Origin: Adineta vaga
Taxonomy: Eukaryota; Rotifera
Assembly: GCA_021613535.1 (NCBI GenBank)
Contig: CP075497.1
Span: 11,594,001-11,658,000 of the forward strand
Reading direction: 5' to 3'
Length of the DNA: 64,000 bases
Shown: piece by piece, positions 44,381 to 56,327 of the stretch
Position numbering within the stretch: the first letter of the stretch is position 1
Layout of the letters: every line of letters begins with the position of its first letter
Translations under genes and position numbers: made by a program
Notes under the pieces: model-generated
Told to the model about the DNA's origin: nothing
Database searches by the model: none
The model's input: the letters and a program-made list of their open reading frames with translations, nothing else

Positions 44381-47108
44381 TTAATCATTCGTTGCTCGGA
44401 CATGTTTAACAAGAACATTGCCAAAACCTTTTTTAGTCTCTTTTCTCTTTTCCTGTTGCGGCTGCTCCTGTTGTCGTTGTTGTTGCCGTAAATGTCTAGG
44501 TGCATCAACAATTTCGACAATTTCCTCGACAGATGAAGCATCTGATTGATCGATACTTTCTTCAACGTATTCATATTGAGGTGGAGGTTTTCGACGTATT
44601 GTTCGAGCTTCTTCTACATCAACATATTCATAACGTGTTGTTGTTGGTTGTACAGCCATTGATTGATGTTGTGTTGGACGGACGATTGTTGTTCGTGGAT
44701 AACTTTGTTTCGTTTCAATCACTTCAATAACTGGTGCTTGTTGAATTGTACGTGTTTGTTTTGGTTTCGTTTCAATAACTTCTACATATGATGTTTCTCG
44801 TTCAGGTAATTCAATGTATCGTGGTTGAATTTCAGTTGCTGTTGGAGCAACAACTTGATAAATTACTTGTTTTGGTTGAATTATTTCTTCGAAATCAGCT
44901 GGTAAAACTTGAACAATTCGAGAAATCATTCGTGGTTGAATTAGCGGACGATATACAAGTCCTCCATATGCATTTTTCGATGGCCAGACACCGCGATCAA
45001 AATCTATGGGACGTACTGGTGCAATTGTTGCTTCTGTATTTGTTTGTTTATCATTAACTTGAACTGGCGGATGTGATACTGATGCTGTAGTTGAAACATC
45101 TTGAAGACCAGATGGAATCGATGATGTTTCAGCTGGACGATTAAATTTATAAATTTTTCTTAATACTGCTTTTTTTCGTTCATTTCCATCAGCATCGTAA
45201 GTACTTGATGGATCATTTGGATCAATATCTTCATCTTTATTAAACATATAACCATATTTAAAACAGCATATAAAGACAATTAAAGTTACAATAATTGTTA
45301 TTAACATAATTGAACATACAACCATACCGAGAATTTTCCATTGAGCATCATTGACATTATCTAAAAAGTTTCAATTACTCAATCAAAAAGAAGTTCATTC
45401 TGTGCTTCGTCTATGTACCTTTACTATATGTAGCAATGGATGCAATAAGACCAGCAAATGAAGCAATACCCAACAGGATCATCGATCCAAATAGAAGTCC
45501 ACCACTTAATCGTTTTAAACCTAAACATAACGGTTGAGAAAGCCATAAAGCCTAAAGACAAAATATCTTTTCAATTTGGAATCTAATATTCGATTGATAT
45601 TCATACCAATTTGCTTTTTGGTTTTGTTGCATCATCAACAATTCGACTTCCATCTACTTCATCAGAAGCAACATTCAGATGATGTTTTACAATTCCTTCT
45701 ACAAATTAAATCAATTCAGAACGAATTTTCCGGACAATATGAAGAAATATAAGAAACCTACCAACACGACCATTCTGTTGATTATACAAAGCAAAGGATC
45801 GATGATTATTCATCAAATCTTGATCAGCCGCTTTTTTCGATTTATTTTTATTTGTTTTAGATTGAAAAGTTGCATTTTGTGCTGCACGTAGATAAGATGT
45901 GGATTTCGATTGCATAAGAGGATTTGTTGATATCAATGAGGGTGAACGTTGAGTAGCTTTAATAAATAAAAGAAAGAGAGTTCATTGATTTATGGGATAG
46001 TTGCGATTATTAGTTACGTTTATAAGGTACATTCGGATAATTTCTTTGTGTAGTATAATCTGGATGAGGTGGTGGTGCGACTTTGTTACCTTTGAAAGAA
46101 GCATTATGACTTACTGTCGGAGGTTTATATTCAGAAACGATGGGATGAGGTGGTGGATATTGTGATGGTTTAGTTTTTCTAATCATTTGTTGTTGTTGTT
46201 GAGACGCAGGTACTAATACCATACCAGATGGTATCTGATATGTATCAAAAGGATTTTGTTGATCGAATTCTTTTACAAAAAGAAATGTATATATAATTAG
46301 ACCAACTAAAGACTTGTCTTTGTTTACCCGATGGTGTAGGTGGAATTGGTTCAGGCGTAGGTGCAGTAAATTGATGAATACGATCTCGTAATTTGTGTTT
46401 AACACTAATTGATGGTTCTTTCTTCTCTTCAGGTGGTTTGACAGGTTTTACACGTGCATCAAATATAACAGGATCTGGTGTTGGTGTTCGAGGAACAAAG
46501 GGTACAGTTACAGGTGATTCAGCTGATGGAGTAGGCGTGGGTACAATCTACAAATGATTCATATTGAAAGATGTTCTTCTCAAAAATTTCTTCCTAACAA
46601 TTCAAATTCAACGACAACACGAAAGAAAAAAATATTGATTAAAGAATGTACTTTTTTAGGTTATCGAAATCCCGTTACATTATTTTACAGTTAAATTAAA
46701 TATTTCATGGAATGAAACTATTCTCATGAAAATGCATAAAATAACATTCGAGGATTTCTATTTCTTAATCAGTTGAAATGAAGTGTATGAATTTTAGTTT
46801 GTGTGTCAATTTTGAAAGAGAGAAAAAAATGAGTATGTATTTGTTCTAATTGAAAGAAGAACAAGAAAAAAAAACAAAGAATTAGATTTGCAACATACAA
46901 GATCTGGTCGATATTGACGATTTAATTCTTTGTTCAATTGCTTGATAGGATCGACAATTTGAGTTGGTTCTCGAACAGGTTTTATTATTGTTTTCGATGG
47001 ACGTCTATTTTGATTTAGGAAATCAAGTGTATGATCATCAATTTCTTCGTAATATTCTAGTACATCATCGTTATTGTTTACGAATAGTGAATTCTCACGT
47101 ACTGCCAT
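44381..47108 (-). CDS. Unknown Pro-rich two-helix membrane protein (693 aa)
   Basis: Seven exons: 46899-47108, 46328-46547, 46018-46269, 45762-45956, 45607-45698, 45419-45551, 44381-45360; every phase agrees. The N-terminal about 330 residues are disordered with Pro-rich ('VPTPTPSAESP', 'APTPEPIPPTPS') and Gln-rich parts. Two hydrophobic helices follow close together: 'GGLLFGSMILLGIASFAGLIA' region and 'GMVVCSIMLITIIVTLIVF', with a short loop. The C-terminal about 290 residues are again disordered, with repeated 'YVEVIETKPKQT' / 'VIEVIETKQSYP' and 'YEYVDVEEA' / 'YEYVEESID' motifs and a basic Gln-rich end. Both long tails would face the same side. No signal peptide; no family recognised. Tyr-containing repeats could be phosphorylation or SH2/WW docking sites (inference). 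Confidence 0.75.
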
Positions 47109-47560
47109 TCTGTAAGTATTAACATTACGACTCTTTTTTCATGAAATATAAAAGATCGAAATGGTTCGTAGGCAGGCGTATATATTTATTTATGATATTT
47201 TGTAAGTTTTCTTGGCAACAACAAGACTAACAAAAGACATAATTAAAAAAAAAGAACAAATCAATGTATATGAATGGTAGTTTACGTCCAAAAAAGCACG
47301 AATTTTTTTAATTTAAAATTGAAGGTAAAAGTTTTTTTTTCTTACTCATTTACTGTCCTGAAATAGAGATAGAGAAATCCTACATCGAGCATGTAGAATG
47401 ATGGATTTGTTGAATTATTGATAAAAGAAAACTTTTATTTGAATAAAAATCATTATACTACGATTTATTTTAAGAAAGAAAAAAGTATTGAGTAGAAGTT
47501 TTTGAGAGCAAGAGAGAAGAAAATAGAACAAAAATGTTTTCAGATGTTCAGTTTGTTGAA
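47109..47560. other. Spacer between two minus-strand genes
   Basis: Holds the promoter side of the two-helix protein and the 3' UTR of the chitin-binding gene. Nothing else seen. Confidence 0.4.
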
Positions 47561-48652
47561 TTATTTTTTGCCAGTTTCGACAACGACAGGTGGATAATTG
47601 CAAACACTGATCTTAGGATCGAAAATAGTACCAGGAGCACATCTACGAATCCAGAATACACCAGTTTGATCACATTGTATAAATCGAGTTGCATCAGGAT
47701 AATAAGGAAAATAATATTGACCAAGTACGCCACATGGATTTTGAACTAGAAACAAATTGGATACATTTTTTATGATTCATAAGACAAAGATCACTTACTT
47801 CCAATACATTCATTTGTATTACATCCACATTGCCATTGACCAGACAATTGTGAACAAGTTGCACCTTTGGGACAAAAACCAACTGGACATCCTGGACTTG
47901 TACCTAAACCAATGACTTGAGCATTCGCAGTAGCAATAGGTGCTGTTGCATCAAGTTGACCACCAGCAACACCAGGCCATAAACTAGCAAAATTGTACCA
48001 ATTGATATTTTGATATGGATATGGATAATAATAACCTAAAGGAAATTGAGGGTGAACTTTTTGCTATTGTTATATCGGTTATACCTCGAGAATCTGAATT
48101 AACAGACGGTTGTTGTGCTTGTGGTTCAGGAACATAAGTTTGTTGAGCTGGTTGTGGTAATTTTTGTTCAGGATGTGGATTTGGTTGAGCTGGTTGATGA
48201 AATTGTTGTTGATTCAAAGCTTGTTGCTCTAAAAGTTGTTGCTCATAGAATTGCTGTTGTTGTTGTTGTTGTTGATGTTGCTGCTGCTGCTGCTGTTGTT
48301 GTTGTGCTTGTAGATCTAGAACTTGTGGTGGATTTAACTGTAGAGTTGGTTGTAGTTGTTGTTGGTCAGGATATTGTTGAGGATAGAATTGTTGTGCTTG
48401 TTGTTGTTGTTGTTGTTGCTGATAGAGTTGCTGTTGCTGTTCTTCTGCAGTCTGTCGTTGATGATATAATTGTTGTCGAAGTTGTTGAAATGGTGATAGT
48501 TCTTGTCCATCTCGAGCAATAAGTGCTTCACTCAATGCTTCAATCATACGATTTGTTAAAATCGTATCTGTAAAATTGATTGGTGGTAATGCATGAATAT
48601 TCTTATGAAATAAAATAACAATTGAGATGAATATCAATGTAATTCTTATCAT
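47561..48652 (-). CDS. Secreted Gln-rich protein with chitin-binding (peritrophin-A) domain
   Basis: Three exons: 48085-48652, 47799-48035, 47561-47745 (329 aa). Signal peptide MIRITLIFISIVILFHKNIHA. Residues about 65-180 are extremely Gln-rich with two long polyQ runs, followed by a Pro/Gln segment and a Tyr/Pro segment (YYYPYPYQ). A short Cys-rich EGF-like stretch ('CPKGATCSQLSGQWQCGC') precedes a C-terminal CBM14 domain with six Cys in the peritrophin pattern ('CGVLGQYYFPYYPD', 'FIQCDQ', 'RRCAPGTIFDPKISVCNYP'). Such proteins bind chitin in cuticle, jaws or gut lining; a structural matrix role is inferred. CAG/CAA codons are mixed in the polyQ runs. Confidence 0.85.
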
Positions 48653-49201
48653 TCTTATTGTTTAAACACAAAATAATTGTCTTTTGAAGTTGTTAAATAA
48701 AACGTTGAAGTGAAGTTTTCATCGAATATTTATATGTGATTAACATCTTTTTCTTTTCTTGTTGAACTTCGCCTTCTTAATCGAAGGTCTTCGTGTACGC
48801 TCTTTCTTTTTCTATTGTCCTCGTTTGAAAAGAAAAGTCATGACTATGTCTTCTACATATATGTCTATATTGTAGATGGATTATCAAACTCCGACAACGA
48901 AGAATGTTATGACGTTCAGAGGTGAATAGAAATGTACGTTCAATATCGGCCTACAACACGGATTAACAAAGAAGAAAACGAAAGAATGTTCAATTGAAGC
49001 ATTAAATATCTTAGAATATCAACTAATACTGATAACCTTTGATAATTGTAAACTCTACATAGATTGTAAGTCGTAGATCAACGACATATTTGCTGAAAGT
49101 AACTTGAAAAAAAAAGAAAGAAGATAATCGAGTTTTAGTCTAAGGACGTAGAATGATCGAATGGATATAAATGAAAATGTCAAGGTTATGAAAACATAAT
49201 T
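48653..49201. other. Spacer upstream of the chitin-binding gene
   Basis: No gene or RNA seen. A TATA-like element for the minus-strand gene may lie near 48727-48735. Confidence 0.35.
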
Positions 49202-49663
49202 TTAATTGATATATTGCTTTGTATAGAAAAATAAAATAAGAAAGAGAAATCCCATTGAAAAAATTGTTATCGATTGTATTTTTGAACTATTACATGTTAA
49301 TCGACGTTCATCCGTTGTTTTCATTCGAATTAAACAATAATCATCATTTTCATATTGACATAGAAGTTTCGCTTGTCCAGCATAATAGATTCCTGAACAG
49401 ATTTTATCATTATTCAATATGAAATGTAACGATCCATCTCGATAGCATGTTCCTCGAGATATCTGCTTTTGATATTCAATTGTAATTGATGTAAATGGCC
49501 AATGATGACTAAATTGATAAGGACCTTGAGGAATATACAATGAGGATGATGAACAGTTGATCATATGTAAGTAATGTGTACCGGTTAAATCCGACCAACA
49601 TTTTCGAATATTCAGATAGAAAATAAGAAAAACTATGAATCGTATATTTCGACTCATTTTCAT
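49202..49663 (-). CDS. Small single-pass membrane protein, unknown
   Basis: The open frame begins further out (49756), but the ATGs at 49661-49663 and 49655-49657 (MKM...) directly precede a signal peptide ('NIRFIVFLIFYLNIRKC'), so the inner start is preferred, giving about 153 residues. The ectodomain has about seven cysteines and an N-glycosylation site ('INCSSSSLYI'), and is followed by a C-terminal hydrophobic helix ('ITIFSMGFLFLILFFY') that ends almost at the C-terminus. Short tail and Ser/Asn before the helix would also allow a GPI anchor. I recognise no family. Confidence 0.55.
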   Translation of the reverse strand: MKMSRNIRFIVFLIFYLNIRKCWSDLTGTHYLHMINCSSSSLYIPQGPYQFSHHWPFTSITIEYQKQISRGTCYRDGSLHFILNNDKICSGIYYAGQAKLLCQYENDDYCLIRMKTTDERRLTCNSSKIQSITIFSMGFLFLILFFYTKQYIN

Positions 49664-50197
49664 ATGACAAAAGACAAGTGAAATATTAACAAAACATCTG
49701 ACGTCTTCATCTTGAAATAAGAGCTGCAAAGAAACCTGATCATTTCTTGTCAACATAAATTTACATGAGATTCAATATGATTCCTTCATTCGTTTCAAAA
49801 GTAAAACAATTTTGAATTTTTCTTTTCTTGATTTATTTTCTATCTATAATTTAAAAACAACAACATGTGTATGTTTAGCCTTTATCGTTTGTGTTTGTAT
49901 GCATGCATCAACTAGAATAAAAGAAATGATAGTTTTTTAAAAAAAACGAAGACAGAGAATAAAACAGGTCTATCACAAATAAAAATATCGGACTGACCGG
50001 AAACAGAAAATAAATCATCGTACAGAACAAAGATATAATAATGAACTGTTTATACACACGCACACACATAGAGATAGATTAAAACAGAATAGAACCGTTG
50101 TTTTAAAAAAAGGACAAGGAAATTAAATATGTTCGATTCGGCGTTGGCTTTCTCGTTTCTCTTTCAAAATATGTACACAGAGTTGTTTGATTCAAAG

Positions 50198-53055
50198 TTA
50201 ATTCTTCTTTTTTCGACGTAATTGAAGTCGTTTTGCGATCGATCGTTGTCGTTTCTGTTGATAAGTAAGTGTATTGGAATTCATTGTTGAACCTGGAACA
50301 GTACTACTGTTACTTTGTTTATCACTACTTGTTTGAGATTGTTGATCTTCTAGAGAATGATCACCACCACAACGTTTACATTTCGATCGACCAGACATTG
50401 TTGGTGCTTGTTGTTCCATGTGAGTATCATCATTTTCATCATTGGAATTTTCTTCGTCACATGAACTTGTACCTGGTGCACATGGATGATCCTTAAAATA
50501 TAGAGATTTTTTCGATCAAATCACTTTTTAATCATATGAAATGAAACCTCTTCATCATCATCTTCTTCTTCTTCTTCATCATCATCATCTTCATCTTCTT
50601 CGTCTTCGTCGTCGTCATCATCTTCAAGATCATCCTGTTCGACTTCAAGTTCTTTTGCAGGTGACGTAATATCATTGATATTGGTATGTTTACCAGCATT
50701 TCCATTTGTTTTAACTGCTTGTATTTGTGCTGAAGAATTCGAATTATTATGATTCGTATTGTTTGTTACATTGTTGGATTTTGATTTTGAATTTGATAAG
50801 CGAAGACAGGCATTAGCCTAGAAAAAAAATATAGAATGTCTACGATTGAAATCGACTATTTTCTCATCTAATAGTTACCTTAAAACCTAAAGCTTTAACA
50901 ATTTCTTTAATTGGTGCACGTAATTGATCAAAATTCGGCATATCATCCATATTTAATTGATAAACCGTTGACATATAATCACAAATAGCACGTAATGTAA
51001 CAGGTGAAATCAATTTCATAAAGAAACATTTTTTCACAAATTCATTCACATTTGATTTTGCTAATTTCTTTTCATTAGGAATTGTATCGCGTTGAAATTT
51101 AACATGAAGATTGGAATTTTTCTTATCCCAAGGTAATCGTCCACCTGACCAAACAATTAAATTATAACCGAGCATTTCTAAATCACCACGATATGTTTGT
51201 TTATTATTCAGATGCATATCAAGTGAAGAATAGACACTAAATACATGATGATATGAAGGAGAATTTACTAGGAAATTATCTTCTTCAATGATTGGACTTG
51301 GAATGTCAATGACAGAAGAAGGCGTTGGAACAATTGATGATGTTTTATTATGAATAGCTGCTAGTTGTGTACGATGAGAACGTTTGACTTTTTTCTTTAC
51401 TTGAGAATTCTGTTGTTTTATATGATGATTTTCACTTGCTATCGTTAGATGATTTTCATTTGGAACTTCACCTAGAATGAAACCAAAATTATATAAATAC
51501 AATATCCAACAGAAATGTGTGAAGAGTTACGCTCTCCTCTATTTTGAAAAAGAAGGTGTGGTGGGTTCCATTGCTTCGGATACTTCAGGAACTATGAAGA
51601 ACCTCTTTGCTCAGTATACTCTCGAGTTCTGAATTGCTTATGAATTGTGAGAGCGATCATAAAACTTTCATGTTTCTCTAGATGATAGGAGATATCTATT
51701 TTCGTTAAAGAGAACATACTTGTTGCATTATTTATATCGTGTACACTTCTAACCGTTCGAAATTGTGTTAAAAATATAAAATATGGTTGTTTATTCGCAA
51801 ACATCATATATTTGGGTTTGATAATTTGATGTACATAATTTTTCTCATGTATAAATTGAATTACATATAACATCTGTAAGAATAAATTCAATGCATTATG
51901 TTCGGGTAAAGATTGATCATAGGAATAGATTAATGATCGAAGATTTTCTCGATATTGTTCCATAATTAAAAATTTATACGTTAAATTCATATGTTTATAG
52001 ATTCCATGAGAAATATATTCCGGAATAGCGATATACATAAGATTATGTCGTTTTATATAAGATTTAAGTTTATCATGTGTAGCAAAACGAGAATAGAATG
52101 CAATTTCATCGTCGATTGTACATTGTTTAGAAGATGAAGAAGTTAATTCAAGTTTAAGTAAATATTTTATTGATGAAGTTTCCATTGATGACGAATTTTC
52201 TTCATCATCATTGACACTTTCTTGAATATCATATTGAGAATTTCCAGATTTTTTTGTTATGATAAATTTATGTGAATCACCCGTTAAGACCGATGTTTTC
52301 TTTCTTAGTTCTTTTAATTTGTCAATTTCCTTTTTCAATATTTGTTGAAGTAATTCGGATGGATTTGTAATAAAGTTTGATTTCTTTTTATCTTGAAGAA
52401 AAATAATTTCAATCGAATATTTATTTCGTTGATTTTCATCATAAGTATCGTCATCTTTGAGAAATTCGACAATACCATGAATGATTTTATTGGAATGTTG
52501 ATCATTTAATGATGAAGAAAGAGATTTCGTTTGTCTAAATATAGATTTATTGATTAAATTCAAGATTTTTCTTCTAATTTACCTCTCAGTATCAGATAGA
52601 ATGGACTCAATTTCTTTATTTGTATCGCCAATAACTGCGCCATAGAAAACATAATCAAGTTTATCATTCTTTGCTCGGGCTTTATCAATAACAGCTTGTC
52701 TTGATTGTTTTAATTTATCAGTTAAATACATTAATGGAGATATTTTTGTTTTCACAATATTTTGTTGTTGATTATCTTCGGATATTTTCATATTATCGAT
52801 TGTTAACGATCTTTTTACTTGACTACAGAGATAAAGAAATCTTTTCTTCTGATGTGAAACTTTAATACATTGATGAATTATCCAATGATTATTATTTACA
52901 TCACGAATTAATGTTCCTTGTGGAATCGTCGAAGTAGATGTAGATAGTGAATGTTTAGAAGAAGTTTTCGATAAATTTGTTATAGATGTTTCAATTAATG
53001 AGAGATCCGAATCTGATGAAGATATTGAATGTAGATCATCATAATCACTATCATC

Positions 53056-53087
<32 letters not shown>

Positions 53088-53127
53088 GAGTACGAATAAC
53101 CGGTTTAATCGGCTCGATTTTCACCAT
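50198..53127 (-). CDS. VRK-family pseudokinase with poly-Ser N-terminus and acidic tail
   Basis: Exons: 52583-53127, 51531-52534, 50879-51471, 50548-50817, 50198-50491; phases agree. A Ser/Asp-rich start (ten Ser in a row) leads into 'IPQGTLIRDVNNNHWIIHQ', which fits the VRK N-lobe start. The C-lobe 'YRGDLEMLGYNLIVWSGGRLPW' is a clear VRK motif. Catalytic motifs are lost: the VRK 'HGDIKxSN' is HQIIKPKY (Asp to Ile about residue 419, codon 51823-51825), and the DYG site reads LTQ. The tail is acidic (about 50548-50650) and ends in a basic stretch. This resembles vertebrate VRK3, a pseudokinase scaffold. An in-frame TAG lies at 51592-51594 inside exon 2; the frame is open on both sides and ends at a good donor with correct phase, so either an unnoticed intron removes it or the gene is broken. 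Confidence 0.78.
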
Positions 53128-53267
53128 CTGAAAAGAAAAAATAATAATAATAACAAAAATGAGAATGTCTATTTGAACAAATAAATCAATAAAACAAATA
53201 TCAAATAGATCAATAAAGATTCATTGAAAAGCTTGGCTAAAAGAAATAAACAAAAATAATCGGTTTA

Positions 53268-55098
53268 TTAATAAGGTCGTCGACCACCACGTCCTCCTCG
53301 ACCACCACCACGTCCACGTCCACCATAGTTTGCACCATAATCCATTCCAGCATATTCATTTACAATTTGTTGTTGTCCTTGATAACCCATTTGAGGATAC
53401 TGCATCGTTGTAGGATCCATTGCCGTATACTGTTGTTGATGACCACCGGAATAAGGTCTATCACCATGACCACCACGTGACCATCCACCACCACCACCTC
53501 CTCCTCCTCGATGACCTAGAGAAGAAAAGAATAAAATTATTGTTTTCAAAATATGTTTATTATACCGTTCGCGTTATTTCGTTGTTCATGATGTTGATGT
53601 TGATGGCCACCTCCTCCTCGACGACCACCGCCACCCCCACCTCCTGATCCTCCACGTTGAAAGGAAGGCATATCAGGTGGTGGTGCTTGTAATTCTGTAG
53701 TTCGTCCACCACGATCAGGTACCTACAAATATTCAGAAATATCTTCCTAAGCATTCTTATCTTCCTTCATTTAGAAAACAAAAACGAAATATTTTCGCGT
53801 ATTCAAACATTCTTCGTATAACTTACTTTTGGTATGATAACTTTCTGTAATTTCGATCGAGTAAACGCAATTTCTTTTGTACCACATGTCTTTTCCATAT
53901 GACACAAATCTGTAACAACAAACATATTGAAGAAATATTTCAGATCAATTCCTATTTACCATCTCGAGCAGCCATAATATCTTCTATTCTTACATTTGGT
54001 TCAGCTGTTAATAGTCGACGTCTAGTCATAAAAGCATTCGATATTTCATCTGTTTTATCCTATATGAAATGTTCTTTCAAATATTTTCAAAGAAATTATC
54101 TCAATATTGTTTTACTTTTAATCGTTCTGCCCATTTAAATGATTGAATAGTAACATCGAGTCGTTTTAATAAGAGTTCTCTTCGTATTTTATAATCTTCA
54201 TATAAGATTTTATTTATTTTATGAATTTGATTCCATTGATTTTCAGACATATTCATTTGTAATAATGGTCGACCGAGATATTTTGGTGATAAAGTTTTTA
54301 GTAATTCACTAACTTTTGCACAAACTTTTGTACAAATTTGTGCAGCAGTGATATTATCCGGTGGTCGAGGAAAACCCAGAGCAAGAAGTAAAGCTTTTAA
54401 ATCTCGAGCTTCATCACTTTCATATTGCTAAAGAGAAAAACATAGTCTCAGATATAGAAAATACATTTCTCAACAAACTTTTTTGTTCATTGTATTATCT
54501 GTTCCATTAGATACAATCTCTCGTTTCGCAGATTTGTTCATTTTAGCTGCTTGAACTTCTGTACATAGAAAATCTAAAAACCGAATTCACGAATGACGAT
54601 CAATCTGAACATTAGAAGATAGAAAAAAAACAACTAACCCAAAAGTTGTAAACGTGATTGACGATCATTTAATCTATTCTCATTATCAAGAAGATTTCGA
54701 TAAGGACAACCATAATCTCGAAGAAATCCACCGAGTTCAAGTAGAAAATTATTTATATCATTAATTGCTAAAGTAATCACAAAATTTGATTCCATAACAT
54801 TTCAAAGATATGACATACAGTTAAAATCTTGAACATATTCTCCGATAGAATAAACTCCATTTAATTCTTGTGTTAACCATGAAATTAATTTTCCGTAGGG
54901 AAGAAATTGTTCAGATTTTAAATTTGCTTTGAGAACTTCTTCAAGTTTATTTTCATTGTTTATTTCACCGGTATAACTAACAATAAAAACGTTATCATCA
55001 GACAACTGATTCTCGTAACACAAGTCAAAGAAATTCTCTTGTATTATGCAAAATCTTTACTTTATATCGTTCAAAGAATCGAGAATACCAGCTGCCAT
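53268..55098 (-). CDS. FAM98: FAM98 family protein (tRNA ligase complex component)
   Basis: Nine exons: 55061-55098, 54819-54976, 54639-54767, 54479-54573, 54116-54427, 53960-54059, 53827-53909, 53566-53722, 53268-53515 (439 aa; all phases agree). The N-terminal 'ILDSLNDINYTGEI' and 'LISWLTQEL', the middle 'LGFPRPPDNIT', 'YLGRPLL', 'RRELLLKRLDVTIQSF' and the junction 'VPDRGGRTTELQAPPPDMP' match FAM98A/B closely, followed by the typical Gly/Arg-rich tail (RGRGGGRGGRGGRRPY). FAM98 proteins join the RTCB-DDX1 tRNA-splicing ligase complex and bind RNA. The first intron (54977-55060) removes an in-frame TAA; it was chosen because it alone restores both phase and family consensus. Confidence 0.9.
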
Positions 55099-55320
55099 CT
55101 TCCTAAAAGATTTCTAGCAAATCTAAAAGTAAAAATAGATGAAAGTAAGAATCACAATTAAAACTTGCTTCTCCTTTTTTTCGAAAATCAAATCAACAGA
55201 AAAGGAAAACATCGATTTGTCTCAACTGTTCTTGACTACATAAAAATAGAATTACTACGAAGCTGATTTAAATTAAAAAACGACAAGAAAATAGGCCGTT
55301 ATCAATCGCTTTTAAACGAT

Positions 55321-55907
55321 TTAACGACGAGCAAACCAATAGAAAAGAGTTGCTCCACCAGTAGCCAATGCCAATTTTCCAACTTGAATACCACCCCATG
55401 AAGTTAATAGTTTCTTGGCTTTTTCCGATCGAGCATCAAGTGTTAAAAATTTCAATTGATCAGCAACTGGATCTTCAAGAAAGAAACCATAAGGAATACC
55501 AGCTAAAACAAGTCAATACAAATATTCTATTATATTTCGTTTTCTTTTTTTATTTACCAAGCATTAAAGCTGAACCAATGAGCCAATATTTATCTTTTGT
55601 TTGTTGATAAGCCAATGCTCCCGAAGCACTGCTAGCTAATAACAATAAACTTGTTAAGATTTTTGATCGTTTATGTGCTTCAAGTAATTCTGGTAGAGCA
55701 TGTTCAGATGAAATATGCATACGTGCATCATGATTAACAAAAATTTCACCTAAACCACCACCAACACTTAAAATCGATGACCATATTGCTAACTGCAAAA
55801 ATGAGGGAAAAAACACGGTTTTTTCGCAATTCGTTATCTTCGTTAATACTTACAGGAATACCTTGAGCAGCAAATTTATCGAAAATACTTGTTTGAACAA
55901 CAGACAT
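55321..55907 (-). CDS. Small four-helix membrane protein, DUF1772-like
   Basis: Exons 55854-55907, 55558-55792, 55321-55502 (156 aa). Hydrophobic segments 'WSSILSVGGGLGEIF', 'ILTSLLLLASSASGALAY', 'YWLIGSALMLAGIPYGFF' and 'GKLALATGGATLFYWFA' suggest four helices. The layout of 'ARMHISSEHALPELLEAHKRSK' before helix 2 and 'DPVADQL' after helix 3 resembles DUF1772 (anthrone oxygenase-like) proteins, mostly fungal and bacterial but also found in some animals; this is pattern memory, not alignment. Divergent from WDR19 across about 420 bases. Confidence 0.65.
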
Positions 55908-56327
55908 GTTTGAATTGTAAAATCCTAATGTAATCTAAAAACAAAAATTTGATGATGTAAGGTGAAAAGTGATGGTGACTACATTAAGATTTCTTGTCCT
56001 TCTACACGTTTGGGCAAGCCTATGATGATGATGATGACGACGTCACGACAAGCAAGAAAAAGGAGGAATGACTCATCTCAATTAAACACACTTGTGCAGT
56101 TTTCAATTGGAAATTCTATCAAATCTATAAAATGTTTTCAAGATAAAAAACAAGAATTTAAATTCAATTCAAAAGTTAACTTTTCGTTTCCCATTTTTCA
56201 ATGAATGATTTTCATTGGTAGATATATTGTCGCTATGCAACTAGGCAATACGGAATTCATGAATGGTTGATATATATAACTTTTTTATATTAGATTAAAA
56301 GAGAGAAAGAAAGATAATCAATTGAAA

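Noticed and set aside
48115-48522. 135-codon plus-strand frame rich in Val/Leu
   Set aside because: It is the antisense shadow of the polyglutamine-coding exon of the chitin-binding gene.
54977-55023. Upstream part of the open frame at 54802-55023 as FAM98 coding sequence
   Set aside because: An in-frame TAA separates it from the family start; removing 54977-55060 as an intron restores phase and the FAM98 N-terminal consensus.
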